Assembly: GCA_019112875.1 (NCBI GenBank)
Contig: DXIO01000102.1
Span: 1 to 40,894, forward strand
Direction: 5' to 3'
Source of the DNA: Candidatus Aquabacterium excrementipullorum
GTDB taxonomy: Bacteria; Pseudomonadota; Gammaproteobacteria; Burkholderiales; Burkholderiaceae_C
DNA: 40,894 nucleotides
Part shown: positions 1 to 9,606 of the stretch, in pieces
How the letters are laid out: each line of letters opens with the position of its first letter
How positions within the stretch are numbered: position 1 is the stretch's first letter
Program-made: the position numbers and the translations under genes
Notes under the pieces: generated by a model
What the model was told of the DNA's origin: nothing
Seen by the model: the letters and a program-made list of their open reading frames with translations, nothing else
Databases searched by the model: none

Positions 1-1
1 G

Positions 2-2869
2 CGCCCGTGGAACGTCTACCTCGCGCAGATCCTGCAGTTCCAGTGCCAGCTCTCGGGCGTGTTCAGCGACAACGATGTGGTCGTGACCGTGCCGGACAAC
101 TGCGACCAGATCCGAACCGTGCTCGACGAGGCGCGCAAGGAGATCGAAGCCCTGCAGAAGACCTACGCCGAAAGCACCAAGAAGCTGGTCGAGGCGCTGG
201 CCGGCGGCAAGCCCACCAAGGAAGAAGCCAAGCAACTGGCCGACCAGGTGCAGGGCAGCTATGCCGAGCTGTTCGAGCTGTCCGAGAAGCTCTCGGGCGT
301 GGAAGCGGGGCAGGGCGCCTTGCCCGCCAACCGCCTGCTGCTCAACAGCGGCTTCGTGCAGTTGCCGCCGGCGGGCTACCTGCCGGTGCAGCCGGGCAAG
401 ACGCCCGTGCAGGAGCAGCTCTCGCGCCTGTTCGGCGAAGGCGTGCGCCTCTTCCTGCGCGCCGCGCGTGCCGACGTGCTGCCGCACCTGCTGGAAGAGG
501 CGCAGCACATGGAGCGCATCTCGCTCACCAAGGGCCTGGACCAGCCCAACGCGCTGGAAGAGGTCGAGGTCTTCGTGCCCGATGGCCAGGCCGTGGACGT
601 GGCTGTGAAGCACCCGGGCACCTGGTGGTCCGTGGACATGAGCACCAAGGCCATCGAGCTGCTGGACATGCTGGTGTCCGGAGGCAAGGACGCCGAGGAA
701 CTGCCCGAGGAACCGGCAGAAGAACAAACGCAGTCCGTGATCGGCCTGCTCAAGGCCGCACCGCCCAAGGCTGGCGCCAAGACCACCGCCAAGGCCCCGG
801 CCAAAGCCACCAAGCCCGCCGCCAAGGCCGGCAAGGCCCGCGCGCAGCCTCAGGCACGCGCCGGTGCCGCGCAGACCAGCGTGCCCGTGGGGGGCACCGC
901 GCCCGCCAAGGCGACGAACCTGCGCCTCAACAAGGCCCGTGACGCCCTCAACGCGAACGCCAGCGTCGTCGAACAGGACGACGACACCAGCCTGCCACTG
1001 CAAGGCCTGGCCCGAACAGAAGGCGAACGCGAGGACGACAGCTTCGGCCTGGCGCTGGCCGTGTCGCTGGACCCCGACTATGTGTTCGGTGCCTACAGCC
1101 AGTCCAGCACCTACAGCCAGAGCCTGCGCAAGGCCCTCGCCCGCGCCAAGCGCCTGGACGACACCGGCACCGACGAGGATGAAGACGAAGACGCCGACAC
1201 CGCGTTCTCGCTCTACCTGTCCGCCGACATCGCCACCGACCCCTTCGATCTGGCCGTGGGCGACGAGACCACGCTCAAGGCCGAGTTGCGCGAACTGATG
1301 CGCCGTGGCGACTTCGGCTTCGTGGGCGATGCGCGCCTGTCGGGCACGCTGTCGGTGCTGTCCCGCCAGACCAAGAGCCAGGGCCGCACCCTGCTGATCG
1401 TCGAGCTGGACGTGGTCAGCAGCCTCAAGCTCCTGCGCCAGAAGACCGGACAGACCCAGTCGCGCAACGTCCGCATCGTGCAGCGCCTGGGCCTGGTGCG
1501 CCAAGGTGATGGCGCCACCGGCGTGCTGCTGCTGGACGACGACCAGTTCGACGAGAAGTCGCCGCCGCTCACCGTCGACTGGGACGACGCGCCCCGCCTG
1601 GCCACCGTCACCATGAGCCGCACCGCGCTGCGGTCGCCCCTGGGCAACATGCTGCGCGCCATGGGCACCGGCAACGCCAACGACAACGCCAGCATCTACG
1701 GCGGCGACCAGACCGGCGAGGGCGATGAGGCCGGCGCGTTCACGCTGGCCCAGCTGCAGGGCCTGAACCAGGCACCGCAACCCGCCAGCCCCATCGGCGC
1801 GCAGGCGCTCACCACCCTGGTCGGCCTGTCGGATGCCACGAGCGACACGGCCTTCCTGGCGCGGGCGCGCAAGCGCCTCTTCCCGGCGCTCGACACACCC
1901 GGCCAGCAGGACATCACCGCCGTGCTCGACTGGGTGCTGTTCCGCCGCCGCCGGCCCACCTTCTGCGACCCGGCCTGCGTGCCGACTGTGGCGGCCGGCA
2001 CCGAGGCCTTCCAGGTCTGGCACATCAAGGTCGAGTCCGAGGAGGCGCTCAAGGCCCTGCGCACCGCGCTGGACAACGACAACGCCGATGCGCTGTCCAA
2101 CTTCAAGCTCCAGCCCGTGGGCGTGCTGCGCTACCAGAACGACAACACCGAGCCCGAGGAAACACCCGCCAAGGTGCTGGCCATGTGGCAGCAGGCTGCC
2201 CCAGGCAGCCAGGTGGCGCTGGGCCGTGCCTGGGAGACCACGCCCACGGCCGGCCAGGGCTGGCAGAACCACTTCCGCCTGCGCGCCATGCTGGCCCGCA
2301 TCAGCAGCCTCACCACGCCACCGCCTCAGGGCGACGGCAGCATCGCCACGCTGGCCAAGGCGCCCGCACCGCTGGCGGGCCAGTCGCTGGATGGCGGCTT
2401 CCTGGTCGTCACCATCGGTGCGAAGGCCGCCATCACCAACAAGCACCGCGTGCTGCTGGTGAGCAACAGCCTGTGGTCCGATGCCGAACCCTCCTTCCAG
2501 GAAGGCAACAGCGAGCAGGGTTGGAAGGAACTCAACGAACTCATCAAGCCCGACAACGAGCCGGTGCAGGACCTGGTGCTGGCGTTCAGCGACAACACCT
2601 TGTCGGCCGACCAGAATGATCTGCTCAAGAAGGCCGATGAGGCCTGGCTGGCCCAGAACGGCAACGGCAACCCCTACCAGCGCACGGCCCACCGCCTGGA
2701 CAGCACGGCCATCGGCGATGGCGAGAAGCCGTCGACGCAGACCAAGCTCATCGCCAAGGCCTTGGATGCCACGGTCTCGGTGAGTTACCAGGTCGCCGGC
2801 CAGACCGATCTGGGCAGCGGTGCCGACATGCTCACGGTGATCGTGTACGACAGCATCTCTCCGCAGTGA
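2..2869 (+). CDS. Large protein of unknown function, 5' truncated by window edge
   Basis: I do not recognise this protein. The frame is open to the left edge, so the true start lies outside; the GTG at 59 is not needed as a start because the reading continues upstream. At least 955 residues are present. A charged, probably helical N-terminal part is followed by a Lys/Ala/Pro-rich low-complexity linker at about residues 250-310. An acidic Asp/Glu run lies near residue 390. After that comes a long mixed region with a CDPAC cysteine pair inside an Arg-rich patch. I see no signal peptide or membrane segment. It ends 35 bases before the DUF4157 gene on the same strand, which suggests one operon. 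Both proteins carry Lys/Ala/Pro-rich linkers. By context it could be an accessory or structural protein of a contractile injection locus, but nothing in the sequence proves this. Confidence 0.8.
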   Translation, partial: RPWNVYLAQILQFQCQLSGVFSDNDVVVTVPDNCDQIRTVLDEARKEIEALQKTYAESTKKLVEALAGGKPTKEEAKQLADQVQGSYAELFELSEKLSGVEAGQGALPANRLLLNSGFVQLPPAGYLPVQPGKTPVQEQLSRLFGEGVRLFLRAARADVLPHLLEEAQHMERISLTKGLDQPNALEEVEVFVPDGQAVDVAVKHPGTWWSVDMSTKAIELLDMLVSGGKDAEELPEEPAEEQTQSVIGLLKAAPPKAGAKTTAKAPAKATKPAAKAGKARAQPQARAGAAQTSVPVGGTAPAKATNLRLNKARDALNANASVVEQDDDTSLPLQGLARTEGEREDDSFGLALAVSLDPDYVFGAYSQSSTYSQSLRKALARAKRLDDTGTDEDEDEDADTAFSLYLSADIATDPFDLAVGDETTLKAELRELMRRGDFGFVGDARLSGTLSVLSRQTKSQGRTLLIVELDVVSSLKLLRQKTGQTQSRNVRIVQRLGLVRQGDGATGVLLLDDDQFDEKSPPLTVDWDDAPRLATVTMSRTALRSPLGNMLRAMGTGNANDNASIYGGDQTGEGDEAGAFTLAQLQGLNQAPQPASPIGAQALTTLVGLSDATSDTAFLARARKRLFPALDTPGQQDITAVLDWVLFRRRRPTFCDPACVPTVAAGTEAFQVWHIKVESEEALKALRTALDNDNADALSNFKLQPVGVLRYQNDNTEPEETPAKVLAMWQQAAPGSQVALGRAWETTPTAGQGWQNHFRLRAMLARISSLTTPPPQGDGSIATLAKAPAPLAGQSLDGGFLVVTIGAKAAITNKHRVLLVSNSLWSDAEPSFQEGNSEQGWKELNELIKPDNEPVQDLVLAFSDNTLSADQNDLLKKADEAWLAQNGNGNPYQRTAHRLDSTAIGDGEKPSTQTKLIAKALDATVSVSYQVAGQTDLGSGADMLTVIVYDSISPQ

Positions 2870-2904
2870 ACAGGCCCCGCATCGGTCCACCAAGGAGATA
2901 GCCC

Positions 2905-5900
2905 ATGGCCAGCGCCCCACCCGTCGCCGACACCAAGAAGCCCGCGCCCAAGCCGCCCGAGAAGAAGGACGGGCAGACGGGCGGCAAGGCCCCCGAGGCA
3001 GGTGCCAAGGATGCCAAGCCCGCGCAAGGCAAGCAGGACGCGGGCGCGAAAGCCGCGGCCACGCCCGCCAAGCCCGAAGGCAAGGCCGGTGCTGCAGGCG
3101 GAGACAAGGCCGCCCAGCAGCGCGTGGACCGCATGGCCGTGCGCGCCAAGCTCAGCGTCAGCGAGCCGGGCGATGCGGTCGAGAAGGAAGCCGACCAGGT
3201 GGCCGAGAAGGTCACGCAGCGGCTGAGCGATCCGAAGGCTGCGGCCGGTGGGGCGGGTGCGGCAGGGGCGGCCGCCACACCGGGCAGCGGCGAGCCTCTG
3301 CAGGTGCAGCGCCGCCCTGCCGGGGTGATGCGCGAAGCCGCGCCACCGTCCACCGACCAGGCCGATCACCAGCAGATCAAGGGCCGCAGCGGCGCCGCCG
3401 ACCCGCAGCAGCGTCTCAAGGCCCAGGCTGGCCTGGGCCCGTCCATCCCCGCGCCGCTGCGCGCCAAGCTCGAAAGCCAGTTCGGTCAGGATCTGTCGGC
3501 CGTGCGCCTGCACACCGACACCGAGGCCGATGCCCTGGCGCGCGACTACCGCGCCGAGGCCTTCACCGTGGGCAACGACATCTACTTCGCCTCGGGCCGC
3601 TACCAGCCCGACACGCCGGGTGGCCTGAACCTGCTCGCGCACGAGCTGACCCACGTGGTGCAGCAGGACGCGCCCGCCGCCGCGCCCGGCCAGGCCGTGG
3701 GACGCCGCGTGATGCGCAAGGCTGCGGCGGCTGCCGCGGCGCCCTCGGCCGCCAGCGCCGGCAGCAGCGCCGCCGGTGTGGTCGACCACGCGGCCAAGAC
3801 CATCACCATCCCCGTGCTGCAGATCCCCAGCTACGACCGCAAGGCGGCGGCCATCGGCTCGTCCGTCACCTTGCCCAAGAAGTACGTGCGGCCTGATGAC
3901 CAGCGCAAGGTCTGGGGCGAGGGCATCCTGAAAACCGGTGGGTACGCCGACGCCGTGCGCAGCAACATCGACACCAAGCGAGGCAAGAAGAGCGCCAAGA
4001 CCGGCAAGATGATCCACGTCATCAAGCCCAAGGCCTCCAACACCTACATCATCGGCGACGCGGATTCGCTGCCGGCCAAGGTGGCCCTGCCGCGCTGGAA
4101 CAAGAGCGGCGCGCACTCGATGTACGACGTCGACCACAAGAACGAGATGCAGCTGGGCGGCACCAACACCCTGCCCAACATGGAGATGCTGGATGCCTCG
4201 GCCAACCGCAGCTCCGGCTCGCTGATCAGCAAGGAGGTGGCCTCCAAGCTGAACGACGCTATCCAGCCCGAGGTCGGCAAGGGCAAGAAGTGGAAGAAGG
4301 CGCCCGATCTGAAGAAGCTGCAGTCCGACTACACCATCACCTTCACGGCCACCTCGCCTTCGCTGAAGGTGGCCGGCAACCCCGCCAATTTCTGGTCGGT
4401 GGACGATGTGACGACCGGCGTGCACATGCAGGCCACCAAGACACTGACGGCCCGCGAGATCGATGACAAGGGCCTGATCGGCGACGAGACCCACCTGGTG
4501 CTCTATCCGCGCATCTCGGGCGGTGGCGCCAAGACCATCCCCTGGAAAGACGGCGCGCCCACCTCGCTCAAGGGCAAGGGCATGTTCAAGAACTTCGAGG
4601 CCACCGGCATCAGCTACACCCCGGGCGCAGGCGGCACCCTCACCGGCACCAAGAAGTTCGGCAAGGACCTGCTCGAAAAGAAGACGGTGAGCTGGGGCCT
4701 GACCGAGATGGAGGGCATGGACTACACCGTGAACGTGGACCGCGCCTCGGTCGAGAAATCGCTGGTGAGCATGAAGCTGCCTGGCGCTTCACCCGTCACC
4801 TTCAGCGAGATGGAGCTGGACGATGAGGGGGCGCTCAGCGCCACCGGCATCCTCAGCCCTGACCTGCCGCTGCTGCGCGGCCTGGCGCTGGACCTGACCG
4901 TCAGCGACGACCAGGTCTGGCTGAGCAAGACCTTCAGTGGCGCCGAGCTGCAGTTCCCCGGCCCGGTGCAGGTGACGGGCTCCTCGCTCACGCTGTCGGC
5001 CGGCACCGGTGGCCTCAAGGTCGAAGGCGATGTCGACTACGAGATCACCAAGCTGGGCAAGGGCCGCATCAGCGGCCTGGGCACCTTCGGCGGGGCCACG
5101 GGCGCGGGCTTCGGCATCAAGGGCAACTTCGAGCTGGACAAGTCCGTGTTCGATGGCGAGGCCACCATCGAGGCCGGCTACGAGAACGAGGCCTTCTGGG
5201 CCAAGGGCCACCTCAGCATCGCCGATGGCAAGGTCAAGGGCATCCAGTCGGCGTCCATCGACGCGTCCTTCGCGCAAGGCGCCTTCTCGGCCACGGGCAC
5301 GGTGGTGCCCAAGATTCCGGCGGTGGAATCGGCCTCGCTCAGCATCGACTACAGCGAGGCGGCGGGCCTGAAGTTCACAGGCGACCTGGGCTTCAAGAGC
5401 AACCCGCTCATCAACGGCGGCAAGCTGCACATCGAGGCGGCGCAGCCACCGGGCGGCGATGGCTTCAAGGTCAAGGGCAATGGCAGCGCGACACCCAACA
5501 TCCCCGGGGTCAAATCCGAGCTGACGGCCGATTACGACGACGGCGCCTTCAACGCCAATTTCAGCGGCGCCTATGCGAAGGGCATGCTGTCTGGCCAGAT
5601 CAGCGTGGGCGTGACCAACCGCAGCGTCGACGCGCAGGGCAAGCTGGGCGCGTTGGCCGACCCGGACGCACCGCTCACCGTGTACGGCAGCGGCAGCGCC
5701 ACCATCCGCATCGCGCCCTGGCTGCAGGGCACGGCGGGCATCAAATTCTCGCCCACGGGCGAGGTGACGGTGTCCGGCGACATCGGCTTGCCCGGCGAGG
5801 TGCAGTTGTTCGACCGCAAGGAAATCAACAAGTCGCTCTTCAGCCTGTCCACGCAGATCCCCATCGTGCCGGGCATCGTGGCCGAGGTGGGCGGCAGCCT

Positions 5901-6450
5901 GTCGGCCAAGGCGGGCATCGGCCCGGGTGTGCTCGACCAGATGCGCATCCACGTCGACTACAGCCCCTCGAATGAAGAGAACACCCATATCACCGGCGAT
6001 GCGCACCTGAACGTGCCAGCCGATGCGGGCTTGCGGCTGGCGGCGCGCGCGGGCATCGGCCTGGGCATCACCGGCGCCAGCGCCACGGGCGGGCTGGAGC
6101 TGGGCGGCAGCCTGGGCATCGAGGGCGCGGCCGAGGCCGGCGTGCACGTGGACTGGATGCCGAACCAGGGCCTGCGCATCGATGCCAACGCGGCCTTCCA
6201 TGCCGAGCCCAAGTTCAAGTTCGACGTGTCGGGCTATGTGGCGGTCACCGCGCTGGGCTTCAGCGTATACGACCAGCGCTGGCAACTGGCCGCGTACGAG
6301 CTGGGTTCGAACCTGCGCTTCGGCGTGAACTTCCCCGTGCACTACGTGGAGGGGCAGCCCTTCTCGGTGTCGATGAGCGACGTCGAGTTCGAGGTGCCGG
6401 ACGTGGACCCGGCGGCCATGATCGGCCAGGTGGGCGACGCGATCTTCTGA
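2905..6450 (+). CDS. DUF4157 protein with HNH-like segment and long beta-rich tail (possible eCIS effector)
   Basis: The 1181-residue product starts at an ATG behind a good ribosome site (AAGGAG, 2892-2897). Residues 1-70 are Lys/Pro/Ala-rich and disordered-looking. Around 80-100 is the PGDAVEKEAD motif that usually precedes DUF4157. The DUF4157 domain (about 185-255) carries a zinc-peptidase signature HELTH at 246-250. An Ala-rich linker follows. Residues 407-438 hold an HNH-like pattern: D410-H411, GG at 418-419, N425, N434, then SSG. From about 540 to the end the sequence is Gly-rich alternating beta-strand with recurring short motifs and no obvious membrane anchor. DUF4157 proteins are known to be enriched in extracellular contractile injection system loci and often carry C-terminal toxin modules. 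The nuclease-like part is an inference from motif spacing. It converges with the LysR gene 31 bases downstream. Confidence 0.85.
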   Translation: MASAPPVADTKKPAPKPPEKKDGQTGGKAPEAGAKDAKPAQGKQDAGAKAAATPAKPEGKAGAAGGDKAAQQRVDRMAVRAKLSVSEPGDAVEKEADQVAEKVTQRLSDPKAAAGGAGAAGAAATPGSGEPLQVQRRPAGVMREAAPPSTDQADHQQIKGRSGAADPQQRLKAQAGLGPSIPAPLRAKLESQFGQDLSAVRLHTDTEADALARDYRAEAFTVGNDIYFASGRYQPDTPGGLNLLAHELTHVVQQDAPAAAPGQAVGRRVMRKAAAAAAAPSAASAGSSAAGVVDHAAKTITIPVLQIPSYDRKAAAIGSSVTLPKKYVRPDDQRKVWGEGILKTGGYADAVRSNIDTKRGKKSAKTGKMIHVIKPKASNTYIIGDADSLPAKVALPRWNKSGAHSMYDVDHKNEMQLGGTNTLPNMEMLDASANRSSGSLISKEVASKLNDAIQPEVGKGKKWKKAPDLKKLQSDYTITFTATSPSLKVAGNPANFWSVDDVTTGVHMQATKTLTAREIDDKGLIGDETHLVLYPRISGGGAKTIPWKDGAPTSLKGKGMFKNFEATGISYTPGAGGTLTGTKKFGKDLLEKKTVSWGLTEMEGMDYTVNVDRASVEKSLVSMKLPGASPVTFSEMELDDEGALSATGILSPDLPLLRGLALDLTVSDDQVWLSKTFSGAELQFPGPVQVTGSSLTLSAGTGGLKVEGDVDYEITKLGKGRISGLGTFGGATGAGFGIKGNFELDKSVFDGEATIEAGYENEAFWAKGHLSIADGKVKGIQSASIDASFAQGAFSATGTVVPKIPAVESASLSIDYSEAAGLKFTGDLGFKSNPLINGGKLHIEAAQPPGGDGFKVKGNGSATPNIPGVKSELTADYDDGAFNANFSGAYAKGMLSGQISVGVTNRSVDAQGKLGALADPDAPLTVYGSGSATIRIAPWLQGTAGIKFSPTGEVTVSGDIGLPGEVQLFDRKEINKSLFSLSTQIPIVPGIVAEVGGSLSAKAGIGPGVLDQMRIHVDYSPSNEENTHITGDAHLNVPADAGLRLAARAGIGLGITGASATGGLELGGSLGIEGAAEAGVHVDWMPNQGLRIDANAAFHAEPKFKFDVSGYVAVTALGFSVYDQRWQLAAYELGSNLRFGVNFPVHYVEGQPFSVSMSDVEFEVPDVDPAAMIGQVGDAIF

Positions 6451-6481
6451 GCCCGCACGCCTGCCTGGCACTGCCGAGGCA

Positions 6482-7441
6482 TTACCGGGGTGGCGCGCGC
6501 CGGCGCGAGGGGCGCTTGCCACTGGCCAGCGATGCATCGTGCTCGGCCAGCAGGTCGATGAATTTCAGCCCGGCCCCGGACACCGTGCGATGCTTCAGCC
6601 AGGCCACGCCGAAGCGCGGCCGGGTGCCCAGCGCGATCCCGTCGATCACGGTCAGCAGGCCCGCGCGCACTTCGGCCTCGACCATGAAGCGCGGCATCAT
6701 CGACACGGCATCCGAGTCCATCAGCATGGCCTTGAGCACGCTGGAGCTGTCGCATTCCAGCGTGAGTGGCCCATTGCGCAGCGCCGCCGCCCGCCGCTCG
6801 GCGGGCATGCCGGCGGCGAGGGCCTTGGCCGCGTGAGGCGGCAGGCGCGGTCCGGCCAGCGGGTAGGCGAACAGATCGTCAAGCTGTGGCGAGGGCAGGG
6901 CCGCCAGCGGATGCCCGGCGCGGCACACCACCACCACCTGGTGGGCCGACAGCGCGCGCGACGCGAAATCCTCGAGCTGCTCGACCTCGCTGAGTTCCAG
7001 CACGATCAGGTCCACATCGCGCGCACGGGCGCGTTCGGGCAGCTCCTGCCAGGGCGCCACGGTCAGCTTGACGCGCAGGCGCGGGTGCAGGCGGTTCAGC
7101 CGCCCCACCACCGGCCCGATCAGGGCCGAGCCGCCAAAAGGCCCCACGCCGATGCGCAGCTCGCCCAACGCCAGCCCGCGCGCCAGGCGGATCTCGTGCG
7201 CCAGATCCTGCGCGGAAGCCTCGAAGGCCTGCGCGTGGCGCAGCAGCACGCGCCCGAGTTCGGTGGGCTCGATGCCGCCACGCTGGCGCTCGAACAGCGC
7301 GCCGCCCACCTGCGCCTCCAGGCCCTGGATGCTGCGCGAGAGCGCTGGCTGGGTGATGTGCAGCGCCTCGGCGGCGCGGCTGAAGCTGGCGTGCTCGGCC
7401 AGCACCTTGAGGTGGCGCAGGTGGCGCAGTTCGATGTTCAT
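6482..7441 (-). CDS. LysR-family transcriptional regulator
   Basis: 319 residues. The winged helix-turn-helix lies at residues 5-65 with the typical FSRAAEALHITQPALSRSI segment, followed by a substrate-binding-type effector domain. The length is normal for LysR. It is divergent from the alkylsulfatase gene with a 90-base gap. A perfect -35 and an inverted repeat lie in that gap, so the sulfatase gene is the likely target. The C-terminal tail is Arg/Pro-rich (SRRRAPP). The effector is unknown; an alkyl sulfate or its alcohol product would fit the context. Confidence 0.93.
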   Translation of the reverse strand: MNIELRHLRHLKVLAEHASFSRAAEALHITQPALSRSIQGLEAQVGGALFERQRGGIEPTELGRVLLRHAQAFEASAQDLAHEIRLARGLALGELRIGVGPFGGSALIGPVVGRLNRLHPRLRVKLTVAPWQELPERARARDVDLIVLELSEVEQLEDFASRALSAHQVVVVCRAGHPLAALPSPQLDDLFAYPLAGPRLPPHAAKALAAGMPAERRAAALRNGPLTLECDSSSVLKAMLMDSDAVSMMPRFMVEAEVRAGLLTVIDGIALGTRPRFGVAWLKHRTVSGAGLKFIDLLAEHDASLASGKRPSRRRAPPR

Positions 7442-7476
7442 GCTTTCAACTCATGGTGAACATGCCTATGATGCAT

Positions 7477-7505
7477 TTGACACATGGATGGTCATTCTCC
7501 ATCAT
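7477..7505 (+). promoter_or_regulatory. Candidate promoter and LysR operator of the alkylsulfatase gene
   Basis: A consensus -35 (TTGACA, 7477-7482) is followed 17 bases later by a weak -10 (CATCAT, 7500-7505). Between them lies the inverted repeat GATGG-N7-CCATC (7487-7503). The repeat fills the spacer and touches the -10, so a bound regulator would control the promoter directly. A weak -10 is common in activator-dependent promoters. Confidence 0.5.
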
Positions 7506-7531
7506 CGCTGGCGCTCTTCGCAGGAGACACC

Positions 7532-9586
7532 ATGAGCAAGAAGCACGCTGGCGCAACCCGCGCCGACCAGACCCAAGCCGAGACCCTTCGCACCGACATG
7601 CCGCCATCCCCGAGGCCGCTGTTGCAGGCCGCTTCGCTGCTGGCCGGCACGGCCATGCTGGCCCTCACCGCCGCGTGCGCCAGCACCGCGGCCCCGGCGA
7701 CGGCCCAAAGCCCGGCCTCGCCCACCGTGATCAAGGCCAATGCCGCCGTCGCCCAGGCGGCGGACCTGTCCGACCCGGTCAACTTCGCCGATGCGCAGCG
7801 CGGCTTCATCGCGGCGCCCACCGGCCAAGTCAAGGACGAGCAAGGCCGCGTGGTCTGGGATTTCGACGCCTTCAGCTTCGTGAAGGGGCCTGCCCCGGCC
7901 ACCGTCAACCCCAGTCTGTGGCGCCAGGCCCTGCTCAACAACCACGTGGGCCTGTTCAAGGTGCGCGACGGCATCTGGCAGCTGCGTGGCTTCGATCTCG
8001 CCAACATCAGCCTCATTCAAGGTAAGACGGGCTGGATCGTCGTGGACACCGGCACCGCGCGCGAAACAGCCGCCTTCGCGATGGCCTTCGCGCGCCAGCA
8101 CCTGGGCGACCAGCCCGTGTCGGCCGTGGTCTTCACGCACAGCCACATCGACCATTTCGGCGGTGCGCTGGGTGTGATCTCCGCCGAAGAAGCTAAACAG
8201 CGCAAGGTGCCCGTGGTGGCACCGGTGGGCTTCATGGAGGAGGCCACCAGCGAGAACGTGCTGATGGGCACGGCCATGGGCCGCCGCTCGCTCTACATGT
8301 ATGGCAACCGCCTGCCCACCAGCGCCGAAGGCGTGGTCGACAACGGCCTGGGCAAGGCCGTGGCGCATGGCCGCGTCGGCCTGCTGCCCCCCACGGTGGT
8401 GGTCGAGAAGCCCGATGAGGAGATGCTGCTCGACGGCGTGCGCTTCGTCTTCCACAACGTGCCGGGCAGCGAGGCGCCCTCCGAGTTCACCTTTTCGCTG
8501 CCGGATCTGAAGGCCTTCTGCGGTGCCGAGTTGATGGGGCAGACGCTGCACAACCTTTACACGCTGCGTGGTGCCAAGGTGCGCGATGCGCTGAAGTGGT
8601 CTGGCTACCTGGACGATGCGCTGACGCAGACCGCCGGTGCCGAGGTGGTGTTCACGCAGCACAACTGGCCGGTGTGGGGCGCCGATCACATCCGCACCTC
8701 CATTGAGCGCCAGCGCGACATCTACAAGTACATCCACGACCAGACCGTGCGCCTGATGAACGCCGGCCTGACCGCGCCCGAGATCGCCGAGACGCTGCAG
8801 CTGCCCAAGGTGCTGCAGGACGAGCTGACGATTCGCGGCTACTACGGCACCGTGCGCCACAACATCAAGGGCGTGTACCAGTACTACCTGGGCTGGTACG
8901 ACGCCAACCCGGCCAACCTCGACCCGCTGCCCCCGGTGGACGCGGCCAAGCGCTACGTGGCCCTGGCCGGCGGCATCGACAAGCTGGTGGCTTCGGCGCA
9001 GCAATCGTATGACGCGGGCGACTACCGCTGGGCGGCGGAGCTGCTCAAGCACGCCGTCTACGCCGAGCCGGACCACAAGGCCGCGAAGGAGCTGATGGCC
9101 AAGGCCTTCGAGCAGATGGGCTACATGGCCGAATCCGGCCCATGGCGCAATGTGTACCTGACCGGTGCGCTGGAGTTGCGCCAGGGCGCGCCGGCCAAGG
9201 GCCTGCCGCGCGACGCGCTGCTGGAGATGCTGCAGTACACGCCCATCGAGCGTTTCCTAGAGGCGATGGCGGCCTCGCTCAACGGCCCCAAGGCGGGTGA
9301 TGCGCGTCTGGGCATCAACCTGGTCTTCTCGGACCTGGGCGAGAGCTACGTGCTGCGCATCGCCAACGGCGTGCTGCACATCGAGAAGGCCGCGCCTGCG
9401 CCGGATGCCAACGCCACGCTCACGCTGACCAAGGCCTTCTTCCTGCGCATGGTCACGGGCGGCGCGGGTGCGAAAGACCTGCTGCTGTCCGACCAGACCA
9501 AGATCGACGGCAGCAAGCTGGATCTGGCGCGCTTCTTCTCGCTGATCGAGAAGGCGCCCGGCAATTTCCCGATCGTCACGCGCTGA
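7532..9586 (+). CDS. sdsA: Alkyl/aryl sulfatase, SdsA-type (metallo-beta-lactamase fold)
   Basis: 684 residues from the ATG at 7532, which follows AGGAG at 7522-7526. A longer reading from 7484 has no ribosome site. The N-terminus has a hydrophobic export segment (about 30-52) ending in LTAAC, a weak lipobox, so the protein may be a lipoprotein or a secreted periplasmic enzyme. The metallo-beta-lactamase signature is THSHIDH with H203, H205, D207 and H208; further ligands lie in PGSEAPSE and GAELMG. An alpha-helical dimerisation region follows, and the last ~120 residues resemble the SCP2-like domain of SdsA1-type enzymes. Known relatives hydrolyse primary alkyl sulfates such as SDS to alcohol plus sulfate. 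It is divergent from a LysR gene and ends at a bidirectional terminator. Confidence 0.93.
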   Translation: MSKKHAGATRADQTQAETLRTDMPPSPRPLLQAASLLAGTAMLALTAACASTAAPATAQSPASPTVIKANAAVAQAADLSDPVNFADAQRGFIAAPTGQVKDEQGRVVWDFDAFSFVKGPAPATVNPSLWRQALLNNHVGLFKVRDGIWQLRGFDLANISLIQGKTGWIVVDTGTARETAAFAMAFARQHLGDQPVSAVVFTHSHIDHFGGALGVISAEEAKQRKVPVVAPVGFMEEATSENVLMGTAMGRRSLYMYGNRLPTSAEGVVDNGLGKAVAHGRVGLLPPTVVVEKPDEEMLLDGVRFVFHNVPGSEAPSEFTFSLPDLKAFCGAELMGQTLHNLYTLRGAKVRDALKWSGYLDDALTQTAGAEVVFTQHNWPVWGADHIRTSIERQRDIYKYIHDQTVRLMNAGLTAPEIAETLQLPKVLQDELTIRGYYGTVRHNIKGVYQYYLGWYDANPANLDPLPPVDAAKRYVALAGGIDKLVASAQQSYDAGDYRWAAELLKHAVYAEPDHKAAKELMAKAFEQMGYMAESGPWRNVYLTGALELRQGAPAKGLPRDALLEMLQYTPIERFLEAMAASLNGPKAGDARLGINLVFSDLGESYVLRIANGVLHIEKAAPAPDANATLTLTKAFFLRMVTGGAGAKDLLLSDQTKIDGSKLDLARFFSLIEKAPGNFPIVTR

Positions 9587-9606
9587 GCGCCGCAACGCGG
9601 CCCAAC

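Noticed and set aside
3721-3780. Ala-codon repeat run in the DUF4157 gene as a possible DNA repeat element
   Set aside because: It is an ordinary Ala/Ser-rich protein linker with varied codons and no repeat unit.
2785-4494. Long minus-strand open frame opposite the DUF4157 gene
   Set aside because: Low-complexity Gly/Leu/His-rich product with no motif, antisense to a gene with clear domains.
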